From NCBI GenBank assembly GCA_049999805.1, contig JBNGIO010005627.1:1-64000 (forward strand): a DNA stretch of 64,000 bases, in the 5' to 3' direction. This document shows, piece by piece, positions 22,707 to 33,129 of this stretch. The translations under genes and the position numbers were made by a program. Numbering within the stretch: the first letter of the stretch is position 1; each line of letters begins with the position of its first letter. Source of the DNA: Folioceros fuciformis (taxonomy: Eukaryota; Anthocerotophyta; Anthocerotopsida; Anthocerotales). The notes beneath the pieces were generated by a model. That model worked only from the letters and a program-made list of their open reading frames with translations, was not told where the DNA came from and did no database searches.

Positions 22707-24524
22707 ATGTGGCAGCCCGGCAGCAGAGCGGTCAGGAGCGTAGGCGGCGGAGGACGGGGGCACGGATTTGCGAGGCTGTTGCTGGTTCTGCTCAGATGGG
22801 CCGCGCTGCTCACCTTCCTCGCCTTCGTCACCTTCACCTGCACCTCCTCCTCCTCCCACATTGTGTCCAAGGGGAGCGGCGGGGGGATCTCGGGGGCGGT
22901 GCAGCATGATCCGTGGCAGCAGTGGATGCAGCAGGAGCACCAGCATCTTGGGCGGGAGTCCGCGTCGCACCCTTTCATAAGGCAGCGACACCCGGTTCCC
23001 GATGATGGTGCAGGCATGGAGGAAGGTCAGATTGTGGCCAGCCTCAAAGGCTTGTGGCGTGAATTGGAGAGCGGGGAAGCCATCCGGATGATGCCCACCA
23101 AGCGCAGCCTCCTGGAGGATGTGGCGGCGGACGAACCAGAAGCGGCGAAGCCATCTTCTGGCACCGGGGTGCGGCTGGAGCTGATGCACAGGGACTCCCC
23201 GGGCTCCCCGATCAGGAAGCACTTCGCCACCCGGGCGGACGAGATCTTCGAGACTCTGGCCCGGGATTTGGCAATGCTCACAGGAATGCGGCAGGGGCAT
23301 GCCAGCAGGGGAAGGGATTTGGGCGAGGTCAGCGAGAAGAAGGTGAGTGGGAGCACCAACCTCAAGACCCCGCTCATCTCCGGCGCGTCATTCAGGACAG
23401 GGAGCTACCTGGTAGATTTCCGGCTTGGCACGCCCCCGCAGCGGGTGAGCCTCATTGTAGACACAGGAAGCGATCTGGTGTGGACCCAATGCGCCCCCTG
23501 CGTGCAATGCTACCAGCAAATGAGTCCGCTCTACCGCCCATCCAACTCCTCCTCCTTCAAGACCGAGCCATGCAACTCGCAACAATGCAACCAGGTCCCG
23601 GCCCCGGACACATTCCCGGCCTGCCTGGACGCGGCTCCGGGTCCCTGCTTCTACCGCTACCAGTACGGAGGCGGGGCCAGCTTCACCACCGGGATCGTGG
23701 GCCGGGAGACGGTCACCTTGAAGGCGGTACGGGGCCCGGAAGTGAAGCTCCCCACCGTGCTCTTCGGGTGTGGGAACGCGGCGAATGCCGGGGCCGCCTT
23801 CGGGCAGGCGGACGGTGTGTTGGGGATGGGACAAGGCCCCGTGTCCCTGCCCCAGCAGCTGCGGGGACGATTCGGGTCCAAATTCGCCTACTGTCTGCTG
23901 GCATTTTCGGAGCCCACAAGCACGTCGTCGCTGCTGGTGCTCGGGGAGCAGAGCGAGGCGCTGCTGGCGGGGAAGAAGCTCGGTAGCTTGCGATTCTCGT
24001 ACACAGACATTCTGAAGAACTCATTCTTGCCCACCTTCTACTTCGTGCGACCGGTGAAGGTCGCGGTGGGCGGCTACCCTCTGCCCATCAGGTCCAAGGT
24101 GTGGGCATTCGACCACCAGGGGAACGGGGGTACCATGGTCGATTCGGGGGTGACGCTCACCTACCTCGTCTCGCCCGCCTACCGCCGGGTGTACAAGGCG
24201 TTCGCCGAGGCCGTGCGCTACCCCCGGGCGCCGCCATTCGACGACACGCTCACACTCTGCTTCCGGGTGCCTGTCAAGGGGGGACACCGGCTAGACCTTC
24301 CCAGGCTCACGATCTGGTTCAAGGGGGGCGCGATGCTGGAGCCGCCTGCGGACAACATCTTCGTACAAGTTGATGTCGGCGTGCGATGTCTGGCCATCGG
24401 GCAGGTGCAGAACCCGCTCGGGCCTAACGTGTTGGGGAATCTCTTGCAGCAGAATTACTTGGTGTCTTACGATCCTGACCGATCCAAGATAGGGTTTGCG
24501 CCCGCGGATTGCTCCTCGCTCTGA
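22707..24524 (+). CDS. Pepsin-like aspartic protease, plant nepenthesin/CDR1-like (A1B)
   Basis: A single exon, 605 residues from the first in-frame ATG (the frame stays open upstream but without another ATG). Residues 23-46 are strongly hydrophobic (LLLVLLRWAALLTFLAF), a signal anchor or uncleaved signal peptide. A prosegment of about 190 residues follows. The mature enzyme starts near TGSYLVDFRLGTPPQRVSL. The first catalytic motif is VDTGSDLVWTQC with Asp at about 252; the second is MVDSGVTLTYL with Asp at about 479. The Cys-rich insertion after WTQCAPCVQCYQQ is the nepenthesin-type insert of plant A1B enzymes. CDR1-like relatives act in the apoplast in defence peptide release; substrate unknown here. 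The codons are strongly GC-rich, in contrast to the DUF26 gene 2.3 kb away. Confidence 0.92.
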   Translation: MWQPGSRAVRSVGGGGRGHGFARLLLVLLRWAALLTFLAFVTFTCTSSSSHIVSKGSGGGISGAVQHDPWQQWMQQEHQHLGRESASHPFIRQRHPVPDDGAGMEEGQIVASLKGLWRELESGEAIRMMPTKRSLLEDVAADEPEAAKPSSGTGVRLELMHRDSPGSPIRKHFATRADEIFETLARDLAMLTGMRQGHASRGRDLGEVSEKKVSGSTNLKTPLISGASFRTGSYLVDFRLGTPPQRVSLIVDTGSDLVWTQCAPCVQCYQQMSPLYRPSNSSSFKTEPCNSQQCNQVPAPDTFPACLDAAPGPCFYRYQYGGGASFTTGIVGRETVTLKAVRGPEVKLPTVLFGCGNAANAGAAFGQADGVLGMGQGPVSLPQQLRGRFGSKFAYCLLAFSEPTSTSSLLVLGEQSEALLAGKKLGSLRFSYTDILKNSFLPTFYFVRPVKVAVGGYPLPIRSKVWAFDHQGNGGTMVDSGVTLTYLVSPAYRRVYKAFAEAVRYPRAPPFDDTLTLCFRVPVKGGHRLDLPRLTIWFKGGAMLEPPADNIFVQVDVGVRCLAIGQVQNPLGPNVLGNLLQQNYLVSYDPDRSKIGFAPADCSSL

Positions 24525-24999
24525 TGGATCGAGGCTTGAATGGTTAGCTTCGTTTCTCTGCCTGTCTGCTTGCTTCCTTGCGCGAGCTACGTGCAAGTGT
24601 CATAGTTCCAGCTGGAAGAAAAGGGCCAGACAGAGAAGGAAGGTTTTCCTATGTTGCGTCCGATTGCTGCAGTGTGAGTTGTGCGTCTGGACGTTGGCGT
24701 ACGTGTTGAGTTGTTACTACATGCCTTCGCAAGAAGGACTCATGAAAAACACATTTTTTTACACCACAAAAAACTGTCCATGCCTAGTTCCAGCACTTCA
24801 TTATGTGCTCTCATGTACCACAACTGAGCATGCGCTCGTCACTCGCGAAGGGGGGCCTCACAAGAGTCAAAAAGAACAAGAAATTCAGACATTTCACGAT
24901 TGTTGGGCCCCGCTCTGCTGGACTTCCGCTTTGGCTGGGCAGTTTCGTCCAGGAGGGGGGTTCCTTCCACACCTGATCGTCCCCGGTTAGATGGGCAGC
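24525..24999. other. Convergent 3' spacer
   Basis: Lies between the stop of the protease and the stop of the COX6B gene. No coding signal; a poly-T run near 24,755 is the only notable feature. Confidence 0.6.
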
Positions 25000-26404
25000 C
25001 TAATACCTGCCTGCAAAAGTCCCGTTTTCCCTCTGCTCGTTCCACTTCTGGACCTGCATGCACGTGGATGGTTTGTTCGCTCGTTAGATAGAAGAAGATT
25101 AAACGGCTGGCTCGCTGGAGCACTTGCCAATCATAAAACATGGACGTACCCATTCATTGGGGCACAATGACCGGTAGTACTTGGCATACTTCTTGCAGTC
25201 ACCAGAATCTTCGCCCTTTTCTGCGATGCATCTGTCCATGCAGAGGAAACCAACATCAGTGGAGTGGACTGGACTGAAACGTGGTTCTTGCATCTGTAGA
25301 ACTGACACATTATTTGCTTTGCTTGCTCCAGTCCCTTCTGCCTTACGCGAGAGAGATGGAGAGAAGAACATACTTGTGATACTCGTTGTATCGTGTGAAG
25401 CAATGCTTGGCCTGGTTTGTGGTCGGGAAGCGAAAATCCATGGGCGCAGTGTTGACGTCGTCCACCTGCAAACGCCAAAGCAGCACGTAGTAGTTGAGTG
25501 TGAGGACCGGCCTTGGTCAGACCACAATTCTCATCCACACAAGCACAGGGCAAGCCTGGTTCACGCAGTGCACCGTTATGCCACTCTTTTTCCCTTTACT
25601 TTTTTCTCCCTTCTCCCCGTCCTTCCCTCCCTCCTTCTCTTTAGGCTTCGCTTCCTTACCCATAGCTGATAAAGCTCCCTTCCCTTCCAATCCAGACCCC
25701 AAACTCCCACTACCGTTCTGTCAACCACAACCCCACCCGCACTGAAGCACACCTTCGTTCATTCATTCATTTTGCACAGCTCTGGAAATGCCTTTGCAAC
25801 TCTTCATAGCCTCGGGGGAATACCCTTTCAAATCAACCAGCCAAGCCCGTAGCTTCCCAAACCTCTGCCCATCCCCCTAAACCTAACTGGACACAATCCC
25901 AACCCAGGCACGAAACCAGGTGTTTTGGACAACCATTTGCCACGACATACCCCACTGACTGTCCCACACACCTCGCAACCACACCAGCCCGACATTTGCC
26001 ATCACTACCAGCTCAATCCCGCAATCCCCACAATTCCCGCACAACCATGCCGAATTCCGGCTCGATCCAGCCACCAGCGCCAGCTAAAAACCGAATCAGC
26101 CATCACGGACCGAGACTTTCAGCGCCTTCTGATCATCCTCATCTGACCCTCCTGCATCGTCGTCCCCTGCAGGCTCCGAAGACTCCTCCGGCTCCTCCTC
26201 AGCCACCTTAACCTCCTGCCACATGGACGCCATCCCACAATCAGCACTTTCTTCGTCACCGCCATCAGTCCAGCTCCCGCCTTCCAACGCCCTAGGGTGC
26301 GACGGTCACCATACCTGCTCCGTTTGCTGGTTCTCCCCGCCCTCTGAGACCTGCTCCTGCTCCTGCTCTTCCTCATGCTGCGCTACCGACACATTGTCTC
26401 CCAT
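25000..26404 (-). CDS. COX6B: Cytochrome c oxidase subunit 6b, long plant form
   Basis: Core exons: 25465-25374, 25231-25150 and 25053-25000 join in frame. They encode VDDVNTAPMDFRFPTTNQ, then HCFTRYNEYHKC (C-x9-C) and CKKYAKYYRSLC (C-x10-C), the twin-cysteine fold of COX6B, ending in WNEQRENGTFAGRY. Two candidate upstream exons, 26404-26315 (MGDNVSVAQHEEEQEQEQ...) and 26215-26117 (EVKVAEEEPEESSEPAGDD...), are acidic, in phase 0 and have GT/AG borders. They recreate the acidic N-terminal extension known in plant COX6b-1. Joining 26117 to 25465 makes a 650-bp intron, longer than its neighbours. An alternative start is a Lys-rich exon 25663-25574 (MGKEAKPKEKEGG...), which also joins in phase 0 and would give 105 residues. 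The product faces the mitochondrial intermembrane space in complex IV. Confidence 0.85.
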
Positions 26405-26663
26405 CGCAGAATCGCTCTCGGTACCAAAACAGCGATCGCACCACAGGCAACTCACAGAAACAACAGCGTTGCCGACAATGCTGCCCGGCACAAACAACAC
26501 ACGCAAAGCGAACCAATTACACACGAAGCAAGCGAAATAGAGGACACCACCCCGGTCGCCGAAGCAGTTAACCATGAGTCGACTCAGGCTTAATATATAC
26601 TGCGCGTCCACCGTGTGCGTCTTCTGCATAGTGTCCTGCGTCTCGGTGGCCTACTGATCAGCC
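26405..26663. promoter_or_regulatory. Shared divergent promoter of COX6B and mRPS5
   Basis: About 259 bp lie between the likely COX6B start (26404, minus) and the mRPS5 start (26664, plus). A TATA-like TTAATATATAC at about 26,591 is suitably placed for the plus-strand gene, and a CCAAT box (GAACCAATTAC) lies near 26,512. I do not see the TGGGCY 'site II' element common in plant mitochondrial-protein promoters. Confidence 0.5.
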
Positions 26664-28426
26664 ATGGCGGCCACAGCAGGGAGAGGAGGCTGCTGCTGGC
26701 GTGTTCTCATCAGATCGTTGCAAAGTTCTGCGCGATGCGTGGACCGGCCGTCACCTCTACCTGCAGCTGCTAGGGGTTTCCTTGATTCCGCTGTATCCAG
26801 CTCACGGGAGCCCAGGCCTGCCTTTGCACAGGGTCTGCAGGGTCGCGCCTGCATGTATGTCGGTCAGTTGTCTCTTTTGAGCTGGCGTTTCTGCGTCTTT
26901 GTTTGTGGATCCGGACCGTCTGGACGTTGGCTGCTTAGGTTAACGTGATTGAGCTAGTGTCTTTCAGGGAAGCAGTGGCAAGTAGCAGGGAATGGAGTCC
27001 GATGGATGGGAACCGGCCAACTGCCAGGAGGGCAAAGGCCAGTTGGTCGGGAGGAGGAGGAGGAGAATGTCGAAGAGAATGCGGCGGAGAGTGGCACGAG
27101 TACGGCCCTGACTTTGGATGAGGCTTCTTTGCAGTCACAAATCCTGAGTGCACCTCGAAGGAAACGTAGGTTTCTGTTCGAGCAAGCTTTAAAGATCAGG
27201 CCTCCTTCGACGCCAGGATGGAGTCCCAACAGGATGGTGAATGCTACAGCCTGCGTATGGGTGTTTGCTTGAAGCCTGGCTGGGATGCTGTAGTGATTAA
27301 GCAGGAGGGATTGGCGTTGGGACAGTCTGAAGTAACCTTGTTTGGTGTTCCAGGAAATGAAAGTGATTGACGTAAATCGGACCTGCAAGGTTACAAAGGT
27401 GAGTTCGGTTTCTGAACGCGTAAGGGAGCCAGTAGTCTACATGTCTGTGTTGTGAAGCTCAGCTGTCGTGATACAAAACTCAGTTGTTTTGTGTTGTAGA
27501 TGTTGACCTAACTTGAACTGGCGAAACTTGTTGTAGGGTGGTGGGATCATGAACTTCACTGCGTTTGTCATTTGCGGGAACAACAAAGGAGTTGTAGGGT
27601 TTGGCAAAGGCAAGTCTACAGAGGTAGCTTCGGCAGTAGACAAGGTGGGATCTAGAAAGATCTTGATTTGCATCTTGTTTGTGGTTATCGTGCTCCATTT
27701 TGGTGGTGACTCCGTCTCCATGGTTCGTCTAGGCTTATTTGAGAGCTTCCAACAACCTGCACTACTTCGAGAGGTATCATGGCCACACGATACACAGGAA
27801 ACATGATACTAAGTATGGCAAGACCAAGGTATACATACCACTTGGTAGTCTCGAAGAGTAAGAAGTTGGCGGATTGTCTTTGAGAATTCCGAACTAGAAG
27901 CTGAGTGCGAGTGTGTTCGTCTGATGGGACTCGTCTGCTCACGTTTGTGCTCCTTACGCAGATTTACCTGTGGCCAGCCAAACCTGGGACAGGAATGAGG
28001 GCTAGTCACACAGTTGGTGGCATTCTACGGCTGGCAGGGTTCAAGGATGTGAAAACTAAAGTAAGCTAGCTGCACAAACAGTTTTGAAAGCCTGCCACAT
28101 TATTGGATGCGTAATGGCTTCGTAAGGATGTCGACACAATTTTTAAATGACTGGGCTTGTTTTCTACTCAGGTTGTTGGGTCGCGGCATCCTCACAACAC
28201 AGTGAAGGCTGTTTTCAAGGCTCTGAGTGAGGTAAAGAATCAAGTTGAGTGCTGTCGTTTTGGGTCATGCATTTTTTTGCAACTGTCCTAGCACAGACGG
28301 GTGACTAAACGGATTCGCGTGCAGATTGAGGTCCCTGAAGGCGATGGGGGGTTGGAATTGCTGAAAACAGTTAGTGAAGGTCTCCCGCCCCGTAGGTCGT
28401 TTCAGTTCGCAGAACGGCAAGCCTGA
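26664..28426 (+). CDS. Mitochondrial ribosomal protein uS5m (RPS5)
   Basis: Eight exons: 26664 to 26832 or 26862 (two phase-compatible donors), 26968-27236, 27354-27398, 27537-27644, 27733-27828, 27962-28060, 28172-28231 and 28325-28426. From exon 3 on, every exon is a multiple of three in phase 0. The N-terminus is Arg/Ser-rich without acids (VLIRSLQSSARCVDRPSP), a mitochondrial presequence. The S5 RNA-binding fold starts EMKVIDVNRTCKVTKGGG and continues NNKGVVGFGKGKSTEV. The C-terminal S5 domain includes GTGMRASHTVGGILRLAGF, DVKTKVVGSRHPHNTVKAVF. The spliced order follows plant mitochondrial uS5m (Arabidopsis At1g64880), including the family-specific NNLHYFERYHGHTI insert. It works in the small subunit of the mitochondrial ribosome, and starts head-to-head with COX6B. 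Confidence 0.92.
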
Positions 28427-28841
28427 ATGCGTTTCCTGTTTTACTTCTGTTCGACTGTTCATGCCCCTTCGTTTCGCTCCCTGAATCTCAATTTGAGGGG
28501 ACGGCCCGCGTGCTCCAGCAGTGAGACGGGCAGGATTGAGCGTGCAGTGCGGCGCAGGGCGGCGTGTTAATTGTGCTCTCCGTACACAACGTACGCATGC
28601 CTCCTACATCCGAGAGGACCCCATGAAACATCTGTCCAAAACTTTGATATGAGCAACGAGAGAGACACGAAGGTCAAGCAAGAAGCGGGACTTACATCCC
28701 TTGGCTGATCTCTTTCAGTAGGGTTGCGCACCAATGAGGAAGTCCGTCATGTAAGCGATGTAAGTCCTCCTGAAAACAATTATTTACATTGTGTAGCGTT
28801 GAGGTGTTAGATGGCGGTGAAGACATCTAGTTGTGTGCATG
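28427..28841. other. Spacer with a possible minus-strand terminal exon
   Basis: Downstream of mRPS5. On the minus strand a polypyrimidine/CAG acceptor near 28,770 is followed by an open piece reading EDLHRLHDGLPHWCATLLKE and ending in a stop near 28,692. It looks like the last exon of a gene whose rest would lie in or beyond the N gap. I do not recognise the family. Confidence 0.35.
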
Positions 28842-29241
28842 NNNNNNNNNNNNNNNNNNNNNNNNNNNNNNNNNNNNNNNNNNNNNNNNNNNNNNNNNNN
28901 NNNNNNNNNNNNNNNNNNNNNNNNNNNNNNNNNNNNNNNNNNNNNNNNNNNNNNNNNNNNNNNNNNNNNNNNNNNNNNNNNNNNNNNNNNNNNNNNNNNN
29001 NNNNNNNNNNNNNNNNNNNNNNNNNNNNNNNNNNNNNNNNNNNNNNNNNNNNNNNNNNNNNNNNNNNNNNNNNNNNNNNNNNNNNNNNNNNNNNNNNNNN
29101 NNNNNNNNNNNNNNNNNNNNNNNNNNNNNNNNNNNNNNNNNNNNNNNNNNNNNNNNNNNNNNNNNNNNNNNNNNNNNNNNNNNNNNNNNNNNNNNNNNNN
29201 NNNNNNNNNNNNNNNNNNNNNNNNNNNNNNNNNNNNNNNNN
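28842..29241. other. Assembly gap (400 N)
   Basis: Unresolved bases; open frames running through it are artefacts. Confidence 0.99.
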
Positions 29242-29830
29242 CCTGGAACAGTGTGCTCGGGGTAATCACACGAGGAGGGGTGGTGGGGATGGTGGGGTCC
29301 TTGCGCCCGCCACCTCCTGAACTTATCTCAACGCAGGTAGGCAGGACTGGGATTTTTGAATTCCCTTAGAGTCTGGAAGAGTTGTCGCTGTTGGCTTGGT
29401 AGACTGTCCCCTCCGGCAGGTAGAGAGAGGCCCTGGCGCAGGTGTGATCCCTTCCCTTATTGAGATCAGGTTTGTTCTCGCCCGGTCATCCTTTGCAATC
29501 TCCTCTGGATCGCGGGAAAAAAAATTATCAGCTACGGTTTTGATGAGAGGCTTGTTTCTTTTTGTTGCAACACACTTCAAGATAGTATTATCTTAGTAAG
29601 GGTTATGGCCTACTTGAGCATATTTGGAATCAATAGAGAATGCAGTCCAAGTGTTAAACGACCATGGGTATTGAAGATTGAAAATTGAAGGAAAAATAAA
29701 ATATTTATATGCACAATATGATGGAATAAATTAGATAATATATGACAATTGGTTTGCATTAGCTTAATTAACCCTCAACCATGGCCGATTCACGATGGAA
29801 TGTGGGTTATCCTCGTGACTCATGAGACAC
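29242..29830. other. Spacer right of the gap
   Basis: Mixed then AT-rich sequence. An 85-codon minus-strand frame ending near 29,323 has no recognisable motif. If the candidate exon left of the gap belongs to a real gene, its upstream exons should be here or in the gap, but I cannot identify them. Confidence 0.4.
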
Positions 29831-29995
29831 GATCAAATCTTGTAATTAGGGTTATCTCGATCCGATCAAATCTTGTTATCAGGGTTATCTCAACGCGATC
29901 AAATCTTGTTATTAGGGTTATTTTGACGTGATCAAATCTTGTTATTAGGGTTATCTCGAGGCGATCAAATCTTGTTATTAGGGTTATCCTCTTGA
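29831..29995. repeat. 33-bp tandem repeat, five copies
   Basis: Five consecutive units start at 29831, 29864, 29897, 29930 and 29963. Each begins GATCAAATCTTGTTATTAGG and continues GTTATCTCGAxxC. Because 33 is a multiple of three, the array stays open in one frame and encodes an 11-residue repeat, but there is no gene around it. Confidence 0.9.
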
Positions 29996-30022
29996 CTTGA
30001 CGCGGTCACTTAGGCTTCTATT

Positions 30023-30038
30023 AACCCTAAACCCTAAA
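30023..30038. repeat. Short plant-telomere-like repeat
   Basis: AACCCTAAACCCTAAA is just over two units of the plant telomere repeat (CCCTAAA), 28 bp after the end of the 33-bp array, whose unit contains TTAGGGTTAT. Confidence 0.7.
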
Positions 30039-30980
30039 AAAAAACCTACAAGGGATGCAGGAAGGTATCTTTTCAGACTCGACATGTTGTACTACATCGT
30101 GGGATCCAGAAGGCAACTTCTTATCACCAACAAGAGTCTATCATCGTACTTCTTATCAACAATAAGATTCTATCATGAATTAGATGGAGGTTTGTTCGTT
30201 TCCTTTTGTTCCAAAATTTGGCACGAAAGATGAGTTCCCACCTATGTTTGTTGTTTTGTGACCACTTTTATGACATGAGCTATATATAATTCAGAATGTT
30301 AAAATACTTATAACTAAAATTAATAACCTCTTGAGATGTGAGAATATTTGAGTAGCAGTTTTTCGTACTAGAGGAATATGAATATGGCGTGATCACTTTT
30401 AGTAAAGACAAAGTATACTTAGTTCCCAGCATGAGTGAACTTCGAGGTAGATTGCGTAAGATAAACGAAAACTCGTCGCCGCATGGCATCAGTAATAATA
30501 AAAAAAATTAGAAAGGAACAAAATATATGTAGCGTGAAAAAGCAAACACGAGTTTAGACAATGTTTGTTGAAACTCGACGCAGTGTTGGGAGGAACGCAA
30601 GGGAATCCAGTGATGCTGGGAGGCGGGCAGCAGCATAGCATAACATAGCATAGGAAGGGAAGACTTTGCCCTTTTCCTTTTCCTTTTCCTTTTTTTCTTT
30701 TGCCTTTGGCCTTTGCCTTTGCCTTTGGCTTGGGCTTTGGCTGTGGCTTTGTGTGTGTGGCTGTGGACGCGGGGGCGTGCTTTTCCCGGTTCTGCCAGCA
30801 CCACACATGGGAATATTTGCGCACAAAGAAACAGAGAGGGGAGGGGCAGGTACCGGCAGTCACGGGGTTGCACTGGTGCTTGCGAAAACCCGACGGTGCA
30901 AGATCGAGATGCTGCTGCTGCATTAATATGGCGTATGCAGGAATCCGGAGGGCAGCAGCTACAGTGGCCTAGGTAGGTGA

Positions 30981-31038
30981 ACTAGACTAGACTAGACTAG
31001 GCTGGACTGGACTGGACTGGACTAGACTGGAATGGAAT
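30981..31038. repeat. Pentanucleotide array GACTA/GACTG
   Basis: About ten tandem 5-bp units (GACTA, GGCTG, GACTG), ending in GGAAT units. It is related in form to the CCAGG/CCCGG and GGCTA/GGCTG arrays further right. Confidence 0.85.
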
Positions 31039-31731
31039 GGTGCGTGGTTGATGCATCCGGCAGGGGCAGGGGCAGGGCCAGGGGCAGGGGGCAGGAGCAG
31101 GAGGAACAGGAGCGGGAACAGGAGTATAGGAGCAGGAGCAAGAGTAGGAGCCAGGAACAGGAGCATCGCGAAAGGGAAGCGGGCGGGGAGGACGGGGAGT
31201 CTCGGTCCCGGAACCCTGGGAGCTGGAAGCCGCGCAGAAGCGGGGACTGGTGGAACTGGGAAGAAGTGGTGGTGGCTCGGATAAGGGCGAGCGAGGTGGG
31301 GACGGACAAAATGGGACAAAGCGAGCAACAGCTGGGACGCGGGGAAGAGACGCGGGGATCAGAGCCAGGGCCAGGGCCAGGGCCGGGCGACCAGGGTTGC
31401 AGGAACATGCTTCCTCCCTTCTAGGCCCCTTGACCTCACTGGGCGGGCGTCAGGAGGAGGAAAGGTCTAGATGCTTCTGGCCCCTCGTCGCCATGTTCGT
31501 TCCCCGCGTCCAGTCCGCCGAGGTGCTGAAAAGGCTTCCCTTCCCTGCATTTGTCCTTGCAAGCCCCCTTGCAAGCCCTGCCCTTGCCTCTGATGCCTAC
31601 TGGAGGCCGTGGCCGTGGCTTCCTCCCCCTGCCTGCGACAAACAAAGCAAAGAAAGAGGCCCAGCGTGAAAGGCGCGGGTGCCCTAGACTCTCTCCCTGC
31701 CCTGCACCCTGGGGCTGGGCTGGGCCCGGAC

Positions 31732-31798
31732 CCAGGCCAGGCCAGGCCAGGCCCGGCCCGGCCCGGCCCGGCCCGGCCCGGCCCGGCTAGGCTAGGCT
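31732..31798. repeat. Pentanucleotide array CCAGG/CCCGG
   Basis: A run of CCAGG units turning into CCCGG units and then CTAGG, about thirteen 5-bp units in all. The gradual drift by one base per block is typical of a pentamer satellite. Confidence 0.85.
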
Positions 31799-32399
31799 TG
31801 GGCCCGAGTTCCAACCCTATCGGGGGCGGCGCCCCCGCGCGCCATGATGCTGGCTGGATCCACGGCAGATTTAGGCCCAGCGCTGAGACGGAGGGCTGGC
31901 CTCCTTTAAAGATTCCAGAAGCGCATCATGACGCCGGCGAAACGGCGGTGCCAGGCGAGCCCGCCCAGGCCCACCGCGCATTAAATTGAGGCGCCACGGC
32001 GATACGCGGGCGATATACTCTTACTCCCCCCAATAATAACGCACCTCAATTAAGAGGGCGGGCAGACGGGCAGCAGGGCGGCCCACTCGTCATGGGCCCT
32101 CGGGCCCAACGCACAGCACAGAGCTACCTTCTGGTGGGCCCCGCCGCTTTCCGACCCTGTTGTTGGCGGAGGCGTCTCGCGACAGCCGGCCGGCCCGGCC
32201 CGGCCCAGCCCGGCTGTCACACACGGAGCTGCTATGGTTCCATCGTTGTGGCTCTTGGTGCCGCGAGGGGACCATGTCCCCGTCCCCGTCCCCGTCACCC
32301 TGTTCGTCCCAACCCTCCGTTCTGCCGACCGGAGGTCGCCGACCGACAGTCGCCCCATGCCTGGTCGCCGACCGACCCTGCAGGTATGCCGGTTCCGGC

Positions 32400-32553
32400 T
32401 CGGGGTCGGGGTCGGGGTCGGGTTCGGGGTCGGGCTCGGGCTCGGGCTCGGGCNNNNNNNNNNNNNNNNNNNNNNNNNNNNNNNNNNNNNNNNNNNNNNN
32501 NNNNNNNNNNNNNNNNNNNNNNNNNNNNNNNNNNNNNNNNNNNNNNNNNNNNN

Positions 32554-32600
<47 letters not shown>
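32400..32600. repeat. GGGCTC hexanucleotide array containing a gap
   Basis: GGGGTC-type units turn into perfect GGGCTC units from about 32,427, run into the gap and resume on its far side to 32,598. The true array length is unknown. The same hexamer occurs in the opposite orientation (GAGCCC) at about 35,045-35,063, on the other side of the LBD gene. Confidence 0.9.
32454..32553. other. Assembly gap (100 N) inside the GGGCTC array
   Basis: A placeholder-length gap; both edges are GGGCTC repeat, so the assembler stopped in the repeat. Confidence 0.99.
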
Positions 32601-32601
<1 letters not shown>

Positions 32602-33129
32602 AGATGAGCTCATCACCGGTGGGCTCATGAGCGAGCTGAGATGAGCTGAGGTTGAGGTTGAGCTGAGCTGTGAGCTAAAGCTAAGCTGAGCTGAGCTGAC
32701 ACACACAGGTTGAGTCGCGTCCCGTCGCGTCGCACACAAACATACACTGGATCCTCCCACATACTTGGAACCACCGGGTTTTCACGTCCCTTCCGCAAGC
32801 AGCAGCTGTCCTAGAACGCGCGCACCATCGACTCCCTTTCCGCTCCTGTTTCTCGACTCCCCACACGCCGACGAGTCGCGCCATCCTGCCGCTGTCCGTG
32901 TGCGACCGGGACGCGCGCGCGAGGCCGGGCTCTTCAGCCTGGCGCTGCCGCTGTTGCGGAAGCAGGCGCTTCTGGGGAGGAGGAGGAGGTGGAGGAGGTG
33001 GAGGAGGAGGAGGAGGAGGAAGAACAACAGCAACAGCAAGTGCTAGAGCACGAGCACCACAACATCAACGCCAACAGCGGCGAGAGGAAGAAGAGGAGAA
33101 GAAGAAGAAGAAGGAGAGAAGAGAAGAGA

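Larger units (their letters stand above)
30039..33129. other. Intergenic, rich in simple repeats, LBD upstream region
   Basis: AT-rich to about 30,560, then strongly GC-rich low-complexity DNA: CTTTTC/CTTTGG tracts (30,669-30,770), GACTA/GACTG pentamers (30,981-31,030), GGCAGGGGCAGG and AGGAGC tracts (31,055-31,160), CCAGG/CCCGG pentamers (31,730-31,795) and the GGGCTC array with a gap. A purine-rich GAGGAGGAG to AGAAGAAGAAG tract lies just before the LBD start, in its leader. No gene is supported. Confidence 0.65.

Noticed and set aside
28784-29369. Open frames running through the N block
   Set aside because: They are made almost entirely of unknown residues from the 400-N gap.
30489-30976. 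Lys-rich or Leu/Phe-rich frames around 30.5-31.0 kb
   Set aside because: Translations of CTTTTC/CTTTGG microsatellites.
32050-32760. Apparent Pro-Glu or Gly-Ser repeat proteins over the GGGCTC array
   Set aside because: A hexanucleotide repeat gives dipeptide repeats in every frame; the array also contains a gap and there is no surrounding gene structure.
32989-33129. Upstream extension of the LBD protein (Glu/Gln/Arg-rich)
   Set aside because: The frame is open upstream because of a GAGGAG/AGAAGA tract but has no ATG; the canonical class II LBD start MSCNGCR is at 33,130.
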